Source: Glossina fuscipes | Lineage: Eukaryota > Arthropoda > Insecta > Diptera > Glossinidae | Length of the DNA stretch: 64,000 nucleotides | Reading direction: 5' to 3' | Assembly (NCBI RefSeq): GCF_014805625.2 | Contig: NW_023998471.1 | Location: 118,835-182,834, forward strand | In this document: in pieces, positions 40,927 to 54,129 of the stretch | Layout: each line of letters opens with the position of its first letter | Position numbering within the stretch: position 1 is the stretch's first letter | Notes under the pieces: generated by a model | Databases searched by the model: none | The model's input: the letters and a program-made list of their open reading frames with translations, nothing else | What the model was told of the DNA's origin: nothing | Program-made: the position numbers and the translations under genes

Positions 40927-41984
40927 GCTAAAATAACTATAATGAGTACAGCTTCTTTAATAAAAGTTATGATCAAATTTCGCAAGGTTCTGAACTTGCT
41001 CCGCTGCGCTGTTATTGTGCTAATACGTTTATGTCAGATTCTCAAGTTGGGAACTTTGATAAATTGGTATTCACAGTCGGAAATACAAAGACAAGTGAAG
41101 TGCGTAGTAAATTGTACGTATGTATAAGTTGGATGAAACCGATTTTGAAGCTAATTCCATATAGATTTCCTCTTATAAACGAATAAGTTTTTGTATAGCA
41201 ATGAAGTTATAGGTCACTGAGAACTAAACTTTCCGATGGAAATTCGTGTGATTTTACCGATAACATTTTTTGCTTGGACTAAATTTGGATTAAAAAACCC
41301 CTTTTTTGGGTCCCTGTATGTAAAAAGTTCTCAGCGAAAGCATAATTTCTGACATTTTATGGCGAAGAGAAGTAAAAAGTTATATTAGAAGAGGTGATGA
41401 GGGTTAACGACTTTGCCGGACTTTGACGTCTTAACTTCATGTTCAATTTACTCTTAACCTTTTATCTGGAATAAAGGACCATAGAAGCAACGCAAAGGAA
41501 TCTTTTTTCAACTATTACGTTCTGCTGATTTATTTCTTTAGGCATCATCATAGTCAGTGAACTGAAAACGAGAGGATTCATTAAAATTTTCCGACGTTGG
41601 AATTTATTTACGATTATCTCTGACTATCTGCAAGGTATACTTCAGTTGATAATCAACTTCTGTTATAAAATTTTGGGTACATATATTTGCGGGGTACACG
41701 TAAGGAGGATATTGAAATAATATTCAGAGTTCTTGGTACCAAGGATTTACGAAGCACTTTACTACGGCAGGAACGTCTGCATTTTTCAAATAAATGATAC
41801 TGAAAATATCAATCTCATATCCTTACCATGTCTCAAGCAATATCTTCCTTGTAAATCCTTCGACATCTACGCAAAATGACATTAAATCGGGAATACAAAC
41901 GCTTCTACCAATTGCAGAAATCAACCAGAGAATCAGAAAGAAAAAAGACAATTCACGTGATGTATTTTTATTATTATTAATTCA

Positions 41985-42145
41985 GCCAGACAAATAAATT
42001 CTAAGACTAAAGTCTGAAAGCACTAACATCCAACATTGGATTTATTAGAAAAAATTTTGCCGCAATTGAGATTTGAATTCCCGACTATTGAGTTGTTGAT
42101 CAAGATTCTTTGCCTAACTGGCAGTGCAGGCGAATCCAATTAAAT
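41985..42145 (-). repeat. tRNA-derived SINE-like element, copy
   Basis: On the minus strand: A-box-like ctgccagttaggcaaagaat, B-box-like gggaattcaaatctcaattg, then a body ending gctttcagactttagtctta and agaatttatttgtctggctg. Best copy of the family; compare 20690-20835. Confidence 0.6.
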
Positions 42146-43077
42146 TTTTACAAAATTTTTCAAGTCCGTTGCGATTGGCCTAATGCTTTTATTGTGACAT
42201 TGTCTTCCTGCCAAAGCGATTCAGTCTCACAGTTGAATTAGTAGATGATACGCCTTGATCTACCTAGTCGCTGCGAATGAGGTTTTCAAAATAGATTTTC
42301 TTTTGGATCGTTTGGGCAGAGAGTTAACAGCTACCGGCGGATGTTGTTAATTTGGTGCAAAGTTCGACATTGTCGTTGTTAGAAAGAAAGTTTTCAAATC
42401 GCACTGTGTGTTGGTAATACGAATGCCTATTCGCTTATTCTCGGTTTCATATTTACCTAGCTGGTATTTCACTGGCTTAATTTAATTCCATAGGCTGGGT
42501 TTGAAAACGGATGTCACAGGTCCGCAAAATTACTACAAAATCGAAAGGAAGATATATTTCAATAAAGGTTATATGATCGGCGATAATTTACCATTTACTT
42601 GAAGTCGTGTGAAAAATCTAAACCGACTCACGAAACGCTTGGAATTTTATATGTATTGGCTTCCAGAAGTATTCAAAAAGATTCGCCTTCATCTACGCTC
42701 CATGATTCTGTTCGCTTCTACTTCATCCTCCACTAATTTTGTCAACTTTAAATACATCAATTGGGAATTTCTCCTAGATGAGTATCTTATTAACCAAAAA
42801 CTGTGGCAAGTAATACTGGTTAGAAGCCTTATACTTACGTCGCTTCTTCTATAATTTTAAAAATAAAACTCATAAATCGCAAATGCGAAGTATTTAATAA
42901 ATTCCTAATTTACTTACATTTTATTAATTAGAAACATTTTCTGTTTTTTATTTCGTACATTATTAAAAAAAATTATAGTAAAACGTTATATGGATTTTGA
43001 AAAACTAAAGCAGCTGCTTTGAATTGTGAACAAAAATAAAATATTTAGCTAATGTTTAAAACAAAATTTAAAATTTA

Positions 43078-44115
43078 TTCGGCCTTGACCGAACGGATTA
43101 TACCCACCAACTAAGTCATAGATTTTTAATACCTCTCTGGAGATGTTTTCCTCTTTCGTGTCTTTAATGAACGGCTTCAAAAATTGATTTAACAGTCCAT
43201 GCCGGTATGCCTATGTATATGGGTTAAAATAATAAAAATCGCATAATTTTTTACTATTCGTTTGGCGGTATCTAAGAAAATTGGACATAAACACTAGCAA
43301 CTTATCCAACTTGTTAAACAGCAAGAAAGTTTAATATAGGAAAGGAACTGTAAACTTTGCAGTGTTTTTCTTTACGTAACTTGACTCATTGAGTGGGCGG
43401 CTGAAATGAAATCAGTTTTTGCTTCTTCCCGTTTCTTCAGCTACTTTCATTTGCAAGTTATATTTTAAGTAAAAAGTTCAGCACAGGTATGTCCCCTTTC
43501 CATATTTTGGGATTTTTCGTCCGAGAAAAGTTAGGCTAACTACAAATCACAGACATTTAGGCTACTATATTTCATATAAAGTAGGCAACTAAAGAATTCA
43601 CGGCGATACAATGAGCCAAGTATAGCTCAATCGTCCACTTACCTGTCTCTAAGTTCTCTGCAGACATTGCTCAGAATGTTACCAAATCGTTTATCTGTAT
43701 TAAAGCTATCAGTTTGGGTTCCAAAAGTATAGCCATATTTTTTTATCCCATAAGCAGCAACAAAATTCACGGCGAAATAATCAACCTAGTTAGGTCCATA
43801 AGTTCTCTACAGAACTCACTCAGAATATTAGTAAAACCATTATATATATTAAAAGTAGCAGTCGGAATTCCAAAAGTAAAATAAATGCATTATTAGGACA
43901 ATTATCACTTCAAATCGGAAAATTGCAAGAATAGAAGTAAAATCACCTACATAATGAAAACAGATAAAACTGCGCTGTTTTTTGAAATATATAATAGAAA
44001 AATCTAAGGTAGATCTCCTCGAAAATTATTTTCGAAATAGACAGGTTAACAATATGGTTTCTGAGTTTTACAGGCGTTGTAAAGAAGAATTTTCGTAAAG
44101 TCTCCTATTGGTGGG
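43078..44115. repeat. Possible element bounded by short inverted motifs
   Basis: The left side has ttcggccttgaccgaacgg then tatacccaccaact. The right side has attggtgggtat at about 44106-44117, the inverted form of atacccaccaa. The head resembles repeat family 1. The inverted match is only about 11 bp, so this is tentative. Confidence 0.25.
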
Positions 44116-45245
44116 TATGTGTTGGAAAATAGTGACAAATAAAAAAAATGCATACAAAAAAGCCGAGATATTTTTAAATTGTCAAAAAGTAACATAAATC
44201 TACAAAATATAATAAAAAGTATTATTACAGAATAATTATAGTTGAAATGCTTCTGACAAAAGCAAAAAAAAAAAAATTATAAAAATGAATCCTTCACCAG
44301 TCATTTAAGTCAAAAATATTTTACATTGTTCGCTAAACATATTTTCTTGTTTTTTCTATCAATTAAAAGAATCTTTGATTATAAAAACGCAGTATAACAG
44401 CGCTGGTAAGTCTTGAACACTGTTAAAAAAGTACCGTAAGGCTTTAGTGTTATTATCTTTCTTAATTATTATAGAGTAAAATAAAAGTTTCTTGTTAATT
44501 GTAATTTGGCACATCTACTGCTTAATAAAATATTTATTACAGATTTACACCTATCCGAGAAAATTTTATTATTCTGATCATAGCATATATATGTATATAT
44601 ATAAAATATACATATATTTTAGCTCAACATGAGATTCCGAGTCGATATATTCATGTCCGTCTATTTATCATTTTTTTGGTAGAGTTGAAATTGAATAGAA
44701 AAGCGAAATTTGATTTACTGCGGTAAGTGGGCCGCGATAGAAATCAAGAAAAAAACGCTTTCTAACAATGTATGGATCCTTAGAAAAATCAATTTGAAAT
44801 TTGGTTCAGACAAAACCACTATAAAAACAATTTTGATCTATTTATTGCCACGTTTTCGATTTGTTTGGCTTTTGAAGAAAATCCAATCGCGTTAAACCAG
44901 AGGCAGGTGTAATAAATTGCAGTAATTTTTAACAGTGTTTTCTTCGATAAACTACTTATTGCAATTGTACGGCGATTTTCCACTTTAACTTTTAATGTTT
45001 AACATTTTCAATGAAAGACAATGAAAAATTGCAAAAAGTACATTTTATTAAAAGCCTTGTTAAAAGTTTTGTGAAATGTAAAATTAAATTTGCATAAAAA
45101 AAAAAATAAAAAAAATTAAAGGAAAAGTTTTTATTTTTAATTATTTTCACTAAAAATAATATTTTTCAAAATTTGACAAAAAATTCATAGCATTTAAGAA
45201 TAATATATATTTGATGTGCATTTATGTATACACTTATGTAATATC

Positions 45246-45251
45246 TTTATT
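45246..45251 (-). terminator. Polyadenylation signal AATAAA of the minus-strand terminal exon
   Basis: tttatt on the plus strand, i.e. AATAAA on the minus strand, five bases after the stop codon; unusually close, so the 3' UTR would be very short if it is used. Confidence 0.5.
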
Positions 45252-45256
45252 GCTGA

Positions 45257-45988
45257 TTAAACCAATTCAGTTGGCCATTCGTTGAGCACAATTTCAATAT
45301 CGCTTTCCTTTAAATATTCATCGGTATTCATGTGATAATCATCGCTACACAGATCCATTAGGAATGGACTCATTAATGGGTTATTATTATCGATTAATGA
45401 TCTCGAATGTTTGCTTTTATCAAGATTATCGTCGTTAGCGACAATACTTCGTATATTGTCACCGTTAATGATAGCATCGTCTTTAAATTGCATTGTATTT
45501 TCAAGAGGCGGTGGTTGGCCATTAAGCATTGTGAACGGGGTTAATTCATTTTTATCAGTTACGAGAGATTTTTCGTACTCTTTTACGGGATTGAGCATTA
45601 TATTGTTATCGGAAAAGGAGTCTGGGATTCCTTTTAAATCAAACGAATCCTTTAATGGACAAAGATTGTCGTCATTCATGTTGATGTCATCCATGCCGCT
45701 ACCACGAGTGACATCATTGACGCTGCCAGTAATAATCGGTAATTCTGATGGCATCACTTGACAATTGTTATTATTAATCGTTAATGTCGGCGAGGCTAGC
45801 ATACACGGTCCGCCTATCATAGGATTTTGATGATAGTTGCGCAACATCGAAATTGGTTTTGGGGAGAATTGTGTCGGACTATTACTGACGGAACGCACCA
45901 GGCATGAATCTGGTGAATTCAGTGATATATTACCTTTTAAACCGCCCACATCATCAATCATAGGATCTATTTTAAGCATCTTCATTTG
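45257..45988 (-). CDS. Terminal coding exon of a minus-strand gene (possible sima/HIF-1alpha-like C-terminus)
   Basis: Open for 243 codons from an acceptor (ctatatatag|CAAATG at 45990-45989) to a TAA at 45259-45257, with AATAAA only five bases later (45251-45246). It begins QMKMLKIDPMIDD and ends ESDIEIVLNEWPTELV. Composition is Asn/Asp/Ser/Pro/Met-rich with acidic patches, like a transactivation region; no folded domain is recognised. Phase 0 at the acceptor fits the phase-0 donor of the exon at 63541, about 17.5 kb upstream on the same strand. It could also start its own protein at the ATG at 45985. The sima idea rests mainly on chromosomal neighbourhood remembered from Drosophila, so it is weak. 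That it is a real exon is likelier than its identity. Confidence 0.6.
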   Translation of the reverse strand, partial: QMKMLKIDPMIDDVGGLKGNISLNSPDSCLVRSVSNSPTQFSPKPISMLRNYHQNPMIGGPCMLASPTLTINNNNCQVMPSELPIITGSVNDVTRGSGMDDINMNDDNLCPLKDSFDLKGIPDSFSDNNIMLNPVKEYEKSLVTDKNELTPFTMLNGQPPPLENTMQFKDDAIINGDNIRSIVANDDNLDKSKHSRSLIDNNNPLMSPFLMDLCSDDYHMNTDEYLKESDIEIVLNEWPTELV

Positions 45989-47329
45989 CTATATATAGGG
46001 TTATGGAAAACGAAGAATATGTTGAAAAAGAAAAAGGGAAAGAAAAATTATTAATTCTTTAATAAAATATGAGATTTTTTTTCTATAGAGCATTAGTAAA
46101 GCATACAAGAATTTCAAAGGCATTACTACGTCTCCATGGTTTTTGTGGAAAAAGGAAAAAGTTGCGATGTGTTTTTTTTGGTCACGCTTTTCAGATTCGT
46201 CAAAATGTTAAAAACTTTTTCAAAAAATGAAAACTATTTCTATCTTCCTCCAAGTGGCATTATTGTAGAAAACTTTTAGAAGAATTTGACCTGAATGCTT
46301 TGGCATTCATTGTATATATACAATTATATTATGGTTACCTTTACAAAATGTTTTTATTCACAGTTCGGACATCACCGAAAATTGGCAGCCAATTTTTGGA
46401 CGTCCCCGAAACTTTTACTGTCCGCGAACGTGTTAATAAATAGAATGAAAACAAGAAACTTTGAGGTATTGAGCTCCACGTCACTTATGTTTTAAGAGAA
46501 CTGGTTAGATTGCTTTGGAATGCTCAAGAAAGGCAAGATGTTTCTTTATATTCACAAAGGATCAATTTTCAAACTCTTCAAATTTGTATTTACTTAAATA
46601 AACAAACTTTTTCTCTTGACTTCATTTTCTTTAATTACGATAACCTTTATAGCTAATAAATATATAAGCTATCAATGATATATATAATAATAATATATAA
46701 CGTATGACGTATAATATACAACATAAAATATACCATATATAATAATAAATTATTAATATAAGCTTTAAAATAATTAAATTATTAGAAATTCGGCTGAGCG
46801 GCTTAGCGGCGGAATTTTATCTTAGAATTTAATTCTCTGGCTGAATTGATTACAATAATAATAACAATTGTTTTTTTTTTTTTTTACTATGTTTGGATTT
46901 TATTTACCATTTTCTTGCTTGTTACAATATAAAAATATATTTATTTGTATACCAAACACAATTTTGGAGAAGATTATTTCTGACTGTCATCGATTTAAAT
47001 GATATAAGATCTGAAAGCTGTACATATTCGTTCAAGAAACTTGGTCGCCCTCATTACAAGGGACGAAGAAGGACACCTCAAGTCAAAGCCTTTTGCCAAA
47101 GTGGCACAATTTTTCGTTTCGTTAGGATGAAGCGAAGAGCTAACAATAATATTTTGTTTCATGAAGTTTTGAAATGTTTGTTAATAACGGTTATGATTGC
47201 TTATCCTATATACTTATGGTTGTGGCGCTTTGGATAATAACCCGAAAACATCGCAATGAAAAAAATTACAATTGGTTGATGGGAAGCTGTTCGCTTCACG
47301 GTTTTCCTCTGGCTATTCCATGAGTATTC

Positions 47330-48340
47330 TATTGTTGTATTTTGTTTCTATTCCGTTATTATCCAACTGGCTTTTTTTTGGTTTATAGAATATCTTACTC
47401 AAATGTTATTGCAAATCTATTGCTATCCCAGTACCTCACACTCTTTTCATTCTATTATTTTGCTATTCGATCGCAATTCTGTTGCTATTCCATCGCTATT
47501 CTATATTCCTATTCTATTTCTCTTACTGTTATTCTGTTGCCATTTTTTTTTATAGCACGTCTACTCTATTGCTATTGCAGCGGCAACCTGTTGGTATTTG
47601 AGAGCTATTCTATTCCTATTTTATGCTCTTTATTGCTGTTCCAATCTTACTGCTACTTTATTTCAACTTTCTTGCGATTCTATAGCTGGAGCCAATTTGT
47701 TGCTAAAATTCCATTCTATCTCTTTTTATGCTATTCTATCGCCATTCTAGTGCCAATGTCTTGCTTTCTTTTTCTTTTCTACAGTTATTCTATGCTATTT
47801 TATTGCTACTGTATTTCAAGTTTGTTGCAATTTTAGTCTAACTTTATTGCAATTTGGTCACTAATTTATTGCTACACACTTATTTCTTTTTTATTTGAAT
47901 TTTATTGATATTATATTGCTAAAGCCACTTTGTTGCTATTTTAAGTCTTTGCTATTCTGTGGTCATTCCATATTTTCGAACGCTATTCTATTGATATTCT
48001 ATTTTATTGTTTTTATTTTTTATTATTGCTACTCCATTCCCATTCTAGTGCCAATCGGTTGCAGTTCGAGGGCTGTTCTATTTCTATTTTGTTGTTGTAC
48101 CATCGCTTTGACTATTTATCGCTATTCTATTGCTATTTTATTTCAACTTTATTGCAATTCTATTGCTAATTTATTGCCATACTCCGTTGCTTGAGCAGGG
48201 TTAATCTATCCCTTCGAGAGCTATTCTATCGTTGTTCTGTTGCCATCCTATACCCATTCCATGGCTTTTTTTAGTGCTATTCCATTCCAATTTGATTTCA
48301 TCTATTGCTGTTCTCTTCTTCCATGTTATTATTTATTCTT
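47330..48340 (+). repeat. Degenerate CTATT/CTATTGC-type tandem array, about 1 kb
   Basis: Dozens of imperfect copies of a 5-12 base motif such as tgctattctattgctatt, with ccattc and ccaatt variants. It is pyrimidine-rich on the plus strand. It gives two long but spurious open frames (164 and 99 codons) made of Ser, Tyr, Phe, Leu and Ile. Confidence 0.8.
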
Positions 48341-48344
48341 TGTT

Positions 48345-48460
48345 AATTTATCATTATTAATTTAGCCAGAGAATAAATTCTAGGATTGAGAGGTCTTAAA
48401 GCAGAAGCATATAAGTTCTTAGCCGAAACCTTTTGCCATCTCGGCAACTCAGGCGGATCT
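48345..48460 (-). repeat. SINE-like element, partial copy directly after the CTATT array
   Basis: Shares the body 'agccagagaataaattctag' with 41990-42005 ('agccagacaaataaattcta') and 'aggtcttaaagcag', and on the minus strand the A-box-like gagttgccgagatggcaaaa. The B box is lost. Confidence 0.5.
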
Positions 48461-50329
48461 TCTTTATTTAACCTCCTTGAGATGTTAAAATAAACATCTC
48501 CCCATCTTAGCATCGTTTCCCTACTCTTTCCAATTTTCCCATAAGAAAATAAATATTTAAAAAAACGAATGAAGCTCACTAGCATAGAAATACGTAAAAA
48601 TTCGTGTTTGGCATTGACTCAAATTTCCTTTTAAATAAAATAGTTAGCAATAGCTTTATGAGAAAAACTTGTGCTTTCATTTGTTTTTTTGTTACTTAAG
48701 CGTCTGTAGCTATATTGTGCAAAAACCTATTAATACAGAAATATTGTACGTTTTGTTTTTACAAAGCGAAAGTAACGCTTAAGCCTTCTTAAGAATATTG
48801 TGTTAAAATGTTTGAAGTAAAAATGAAAAGGCTTTCCCAAAAAGGACTGCAAGAGAACCCACCACTAAAGCGAACAATATCCGTAATTAAGTCGGTTTAC
48901 AGCAAGCACACATTTTATCATAGCACCTGAATTTCAGTAATCACAGAAAATTAACATCAACAAACGTTTAACCATAAATCAGAGCATTTTCGGGAAATTT
49001 TCTGCGATTCTAACATTTACCTGAATGTCTACAAAAATTCCTGAAGAAGAAGTCTTCCTAATTAGAATTGATGACCACGTTTAGTTAGTGACATCAATAT
49101 TATTCCGATTCAAAATTAAAGGTTAAAAAGAAGTGCAAACTTAATGGGAGTTTTCAAACCGTTTCATACGTACCATACTTCAGATCAGTTCTACGTTATA
49201 GGTAATTATATTTTGATATGCAAAAAAACAACAGCAACAGATATCTCATGCGACCGAATCTGATCAAGAATAGTTGTGTTTTTGCACAGTCTGACTTTTA
49301 TTTCTTGCGCATCATGTTGAGGAAAAACGATCCCAAAAGTTCGTGCGTGATGGAGATAGCTTTTCAACGATAATAAAGCTGAAGTTTTCAAAGAATATCT
49401 AATACTAAGTAATTGTTTCGGTAAGTGATAACCCCTATTAACTGTGCCCCCTTTAAGACAGACGTGTCATTGAATATAAGTTTTTTTTATTTGACACTAA
49501 TTGCTATTTGCTTATGCCAAACAAAACAAAATATTCTTTACGTCATTTAATGGCATTTTGCAATCCTATATGTAAACGATTGTTTAGTCCGTATTAATGC
49601 TAAAAAAAAAAGGAAAATTTTCTATTTTCCTTTGCCTTTTTCCAAAGAAAATTATAAGACAAAGTTCAATAAACTTTTTCAAGGATTTTTGAGAAACAAA
49701 AACATATATAAACTAATGAGAAATGAAATTTGATATGACGGGAATTAAGTGCTGCGTTCCACGAATAATAAAAAAAATAAATTAAACCCATAATTTGAGA
49801 GAAAAAAAAAAATTAAATTTAGGCAACTAATTGATTTTACATTTTCCTTTAAAGGTGGCAAGAAAATGCACAGAGTTTTCGCGCCATGTATTCAATATGG
49901 TAAGCGTTCTTGTTGAAGTTTCTTAATTCTTTCAATTTACCTTAAAGAGTAGTCGTTCAGTCAGGCAAAATGAGAAACAAGTAACGAAACTATATGCGAC
50001 TAAGACGGAATTTTGTTTACCGTCATATCACTTAAATTCAAACCCCTCACAAAATTAAAAGTCTATCCTCAATAATGTTGCTCATGCCATGGCCGGGTTT
50101 TCCATTTTTTTACATCTTTTCTTCGATCGCCTATAGAATCGATATGAAAACTTTTATCGCGTTGTCAGTTGTAGCTTTAGAAGCAATGAATTACAATTTG
50201 TTTTTTTTTTTTGCTTTTGACACTGGCAACTATGTCAGTTGATGTTGTACGCTGCGCGTACCCTTGAACAGATTCAGCTCAATTTTAATGCCAGCCCACA
50301 TAAAAGGATATCCAATATTTTTGCTAAAT

Positions 50330-50485
50330 TTGAGGTCAATATATATAAGCATATGCCCGGACGTATGGACATAAACACATCGACACAGAATTTGAAATAC
50401 GCATACTGTATAGCGACTGTATCAGGACGTTGCAAAGATTTTGCCAAACTAAACATATCTCCATGTTTCGGTGATGGGTATTAGA
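50330..50485 (+). repeat. Fly interspersed repeat, family 1, diverged copy
   Basis: Contains atgcccggacgtatggacat, cacatcgacacagaatttga and the tail tttcggtgatgggtattaga. The 81-codon open frame over it is repeat-derived. Confidence 0.6.
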
Positions 50486-51799
50486 AATAGCGTAAGGGCA
50501 TTACGATACCGGTGGAAAAGACTGCACATCAAAAATCAACATTTTCAGTAAGAATTCGACATGCTCGACTTGGTTCAAAGCCTAAAAATGTCATCTGTAA
50601 TGTTTGAATTTAGTATCTGAGCCAAGGCATATGTATATGTGAGCCTTTGCCCAAAATATATTCCATAAATTCACATACATTCACAAATGAATCAAGCTAT
50701 TGCGAAGCTATTTCGAGTAAAGCTGAAATATTTCTTTCACTTCAAGTGCCACACGCATCTTAAAAAATATAACGAACTGTAAGTAATCCTAATTGCAATT
50801 GTAATGGTGTGGGCAGTCCGTACCGCGGCCTAAAGCATCCAAGCCCGTAGCAGTCCAGCTTTAGGATTCTTACGAATCTTTCTTTGTTTCGGAGCAATGA
50901 GGTCCGACTCCGCAACTATAAGTAAGTATATATATATTTTCCCCGAGTCTTGGTCGATTAATTGGCCAGCGATTTATAGTAATAAAAGCAAATTGATTTG
51001 AACGTACGTAATGGCATTTAAGTTAAGCTTGCATGCATCTTCTGGTAAAGAAATTGAGCTAAAATTGGATCAACAAACATTACGACATAACCTCAACATT
51101 TAATGCCTTTCCAATGTGAGTTCGCTTTGCAAACTCAAATGATCATTGCAAAGAATTCAGCTAATTAGTTTTTGAAATAAAACAAACATCTCATCGTTTT
51201 GTATTATTATTAAATTTTCATTATATTTACGAAATTTAATTACCATTATTTTTGTGTGAAAAAAGGAATATTTATAATAAAATTTCATATGTATTTTTAT
51301 TAATTTTTTTTTTTTTCTGTTAATATTGCATATATTACTTAATTTCGATTATTTAATATTTAGTAAATGCTTTAAAGTTTACTTATGATTTTGTGAATCG
51401 AGGTTTGCTTAACGTAAACCAATCGATTACTTCGCTATACTTGTGACCTCGTAAGGTAACCAAGAGTTTGTTACTAAATTAAAAATAGATGCAAAATATG
51501 TCATATACGGAGTCCAGCGTATGAACATAGAAGAACTAAAAGGCAAAAAGCAAAACGAGTCAAATTAAAGAGAGTTAAGGAAAAACAAAAAAGAGTTCCG
51601 AGAAAACTCAAATATAAAGGGAACTAGTTAGTGAACTAAACGGAACAGAAACTAGCGGAATAAATTGAAAACATTCGAAATCGAAGAGAACCGGATTGAA
51701 ATAAAACAAGTAAAAATATAGCAAGACAAGGCCCACCTCTAATCTAACCCACATCACTTTGCTTAATTGCAATTACACATATAACGACTTCTTAAAACA

Positions 51800-51990
51800 A
51801 GCTTAAAATAGGGGAAGTGGCTGAAAAAATCCACCGCTTCGAGCCATTTTCACTTGCGTTCGTCCTTATCAGTGTGTTAAGACTCATGAAAAATGACGTC
51901 CTGTAGGTTGAACATGAAACCACATGGACAGATATCAGATGGATAGATGGACAGACGGACAGACAAGCTTAGATCGATTCGATCAGTGTC
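51800..51990 (+). repeat. Fly interspersed repeat, family 2, copy
   Basis: gagccattttcacttgcgtt, then gtaggttgaacatgaaacca, then cggacagacaagcttagatc. The last block is identical to part of the copy at 7140. Confidence 0.6.
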
Positions 51991-53121
51991 GCATGTTTAC
52001 GAGAACTATAAATTGCAACGGAATTCTTGCTATCTCCTAACAATAATGAATAGAATCAAATGAGTCGATTGCAAAAAAAAATTAATTTTTTAAATTTCAA
52101 AAACCAAAATATTATTTTAAAAAATATTTTTTTTTTGTTTTTTTGCATTTTAAAAAAGTACGTTTTCCATATGGAGTTATAAAGCATTTAATGATTTTTT
52201 ATAAATAAGTTATAAAAGACTTTTTTTTTGTTTTTTTTTTTTATTATTTATACTTATAACAGTTTTCCGAATTTCATTTATTAGGTTATATTAAAAGACA
52301 TAAAAAAAAATTAGCTAAAGAGGTTAAGGAAATTTTATCTATAAATATGCGTATAAATATGCTTAGGGGGGCAAGTAACTCTAGTGCAATGTGTTATAGA
52401 ATAGAAGAATATTTATTTTCATTTTTTAATATACGATATATACAAAATTATAATAAATGCATGCATACATGCAAGTTAATGCAATGCATTTTTATTACTC
52501 TTATTTGTTTTTCTTTTTCTTTAATTTAATATATATAAAATTTTTCTAAAAAAAGACACAAACACACGACATTCAGAGAGGTAGAGAGAAAAGATATTTT
52601 ATGATTAAAGTAATTAAGATTAAGACTAAATGCGCCTTAAGGCCAATTCTTAAATATCCGTTCCACACCGTAAAAATACACACAAAAAAATTTGCCATAC
52701 CAACTGTGGCCTTGATAGCTGATCTTTCACGTTCTTTATTGCAATAAAAAACTGTACATCTTAAAATACCAATTTCAGCAGGCTCTTGGTTAAGGCTCAG
52801 CCTTAAAACCAGAACATTTCAAACCAAGAATTACAGCGACTCAGAAGTGTTCGAAAGATTAACGGACGGACGGAATTTGATTCAAATCAATAGGGCAGAG
52901 AGCTTAGGTGTGCATCTGTTCAAATTGCGGAACCGAAAAAGAAAACTTAATTTCCGCTTTATGTTCAATTAAATCTATGTATTTTTAATTTTTTTTTAAG
53001 TTTTTTATATTTACATATTAAAGTATTTTTTGTATTATGAAAATATTTAACTCATGAGTGTAATTGTGGTGTTTTGAGGTATTAGAATATATGTACTTTA
53101 GTTGAATTTGTATTGATTAAA

Positions 53122-53154
<33 letters not shown>
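53122..53154. repeat. (AAT)n microsatellite
   Basis: About eleven uninterrupted AAT units. Confidence 0.9.
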
Positions 53155-53155
<1 letters not shown>

Positions 53156-54129
53156 TTGAAAGTTATTTATTCCCTTAAAACTTATTGTTTTATTATTATT
53201 ATTATCGCTAATAGTTTGTTTTCTTGTATTCTATAATACACAAAGCATCGAATATTTCATTATTAAAGCCACATCGATGAATTTTTACTAATGTTTTTTG
53301 TTTGTTTCTTTTTTCTTGATACCGATTGATTTCCAATGAAACTTTCTTTCAACTTGTCGTCGCACAAATTTTATATATTTACATACAAAGTATTTTCTTA
53401 CTTTTTTTTTTAAATTAATTTTCTCAAATTCAAAAGTTTAGTGTTATACCTATTTCCAATTCCAATACCCAATTACACTAAAGTTTGATTAATCTAAACA
53501 TTGCTTTGCTCTAAGGATGTATTTTTACCTATACTTCTTTTATCCTAAGACTAGTGAACTCCATTAAAGAAAATTTTCAACGATAAAAAGCTTTTTCCTT
53601 TGATTTTTATTGCAGTACAACTTCTTTATTATAGAATAGGGGATAGCCATAGAAAAATGATCGAATTTTTTAAGTAAAACTTTTCTCAAGAAATAAAAAT
53701 CGCGTCACAGCAATGTAACAAAAATGCTGTGCCTATGGATAAAATAAAATAAATGAGAAAATTTATTCTCTCTCCGAAAAGTCGGAAGACGTACTATGAA
53801 ACATACGGCGAATATACTAACAAAAGGAAAAAAAAAAAAAAATTTCAACTAGAAGTAGCATACTTTCATTTTTATTCGAATGCACCTTCTTCATTGTATA
53901 CATCAAGGAGGAGGCTCGCCTCACAAAGCCACGTATGCCTGCGGGTATATGATGGACTTTATTCAAAAAGTTGCAACGGAATAAGAATTTTCTCAAGAGT
54001 AGAGTTAATGATACAAAAAAGGAATTGACGGTTGGCCTTCCCTTTGGCCTATTAATAAAAAACCCTCTTGAGAATTAATACATGGAAAAATTAAAAAGGG
54101 ATTTGACGGAAGGCTTTTTCCCGTTTTGC

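Larger units (their letters stand above)
40930..45240. other. Gap between the DUF4776-like gene and the minus-strand terminal exon
   Basis: Contains a SINE-like copy (41985-42145), a palindromic repeat head at 43075-43110 and its inverted partner motif near 44105. Remaining open frames (up to about 81 codons) are not supported. Confidence 0.5.

Noticed and set aside
45411..45761. Plus-strand open frame of 116 codons
   Set aside because: Antisense shadow of the 45257-45988 minus-strand exon.
46378..46398. Hairpin aaaattggcagccaatttt as a possible terminator or miRNA
   Set aside because: Stem is only 8 bp with a 3-base loop, too short for a miRNA precursor, and not next to any gene end.
46893..47237. 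Plus-strand open frame of 114 codons (KLGRPHYKGRRRTPQ...)
   Set aside because: A basic central patch looked interesting, but the ends are low-complexity AT sequence and no homology or splice structure was seen.
47342..48194. Open frames of 164 and 99 codons rich in Phe, Tyr, Ser, Leu
   Set aside because: Produced by the CTATT-type array; no start context, no conserved features.
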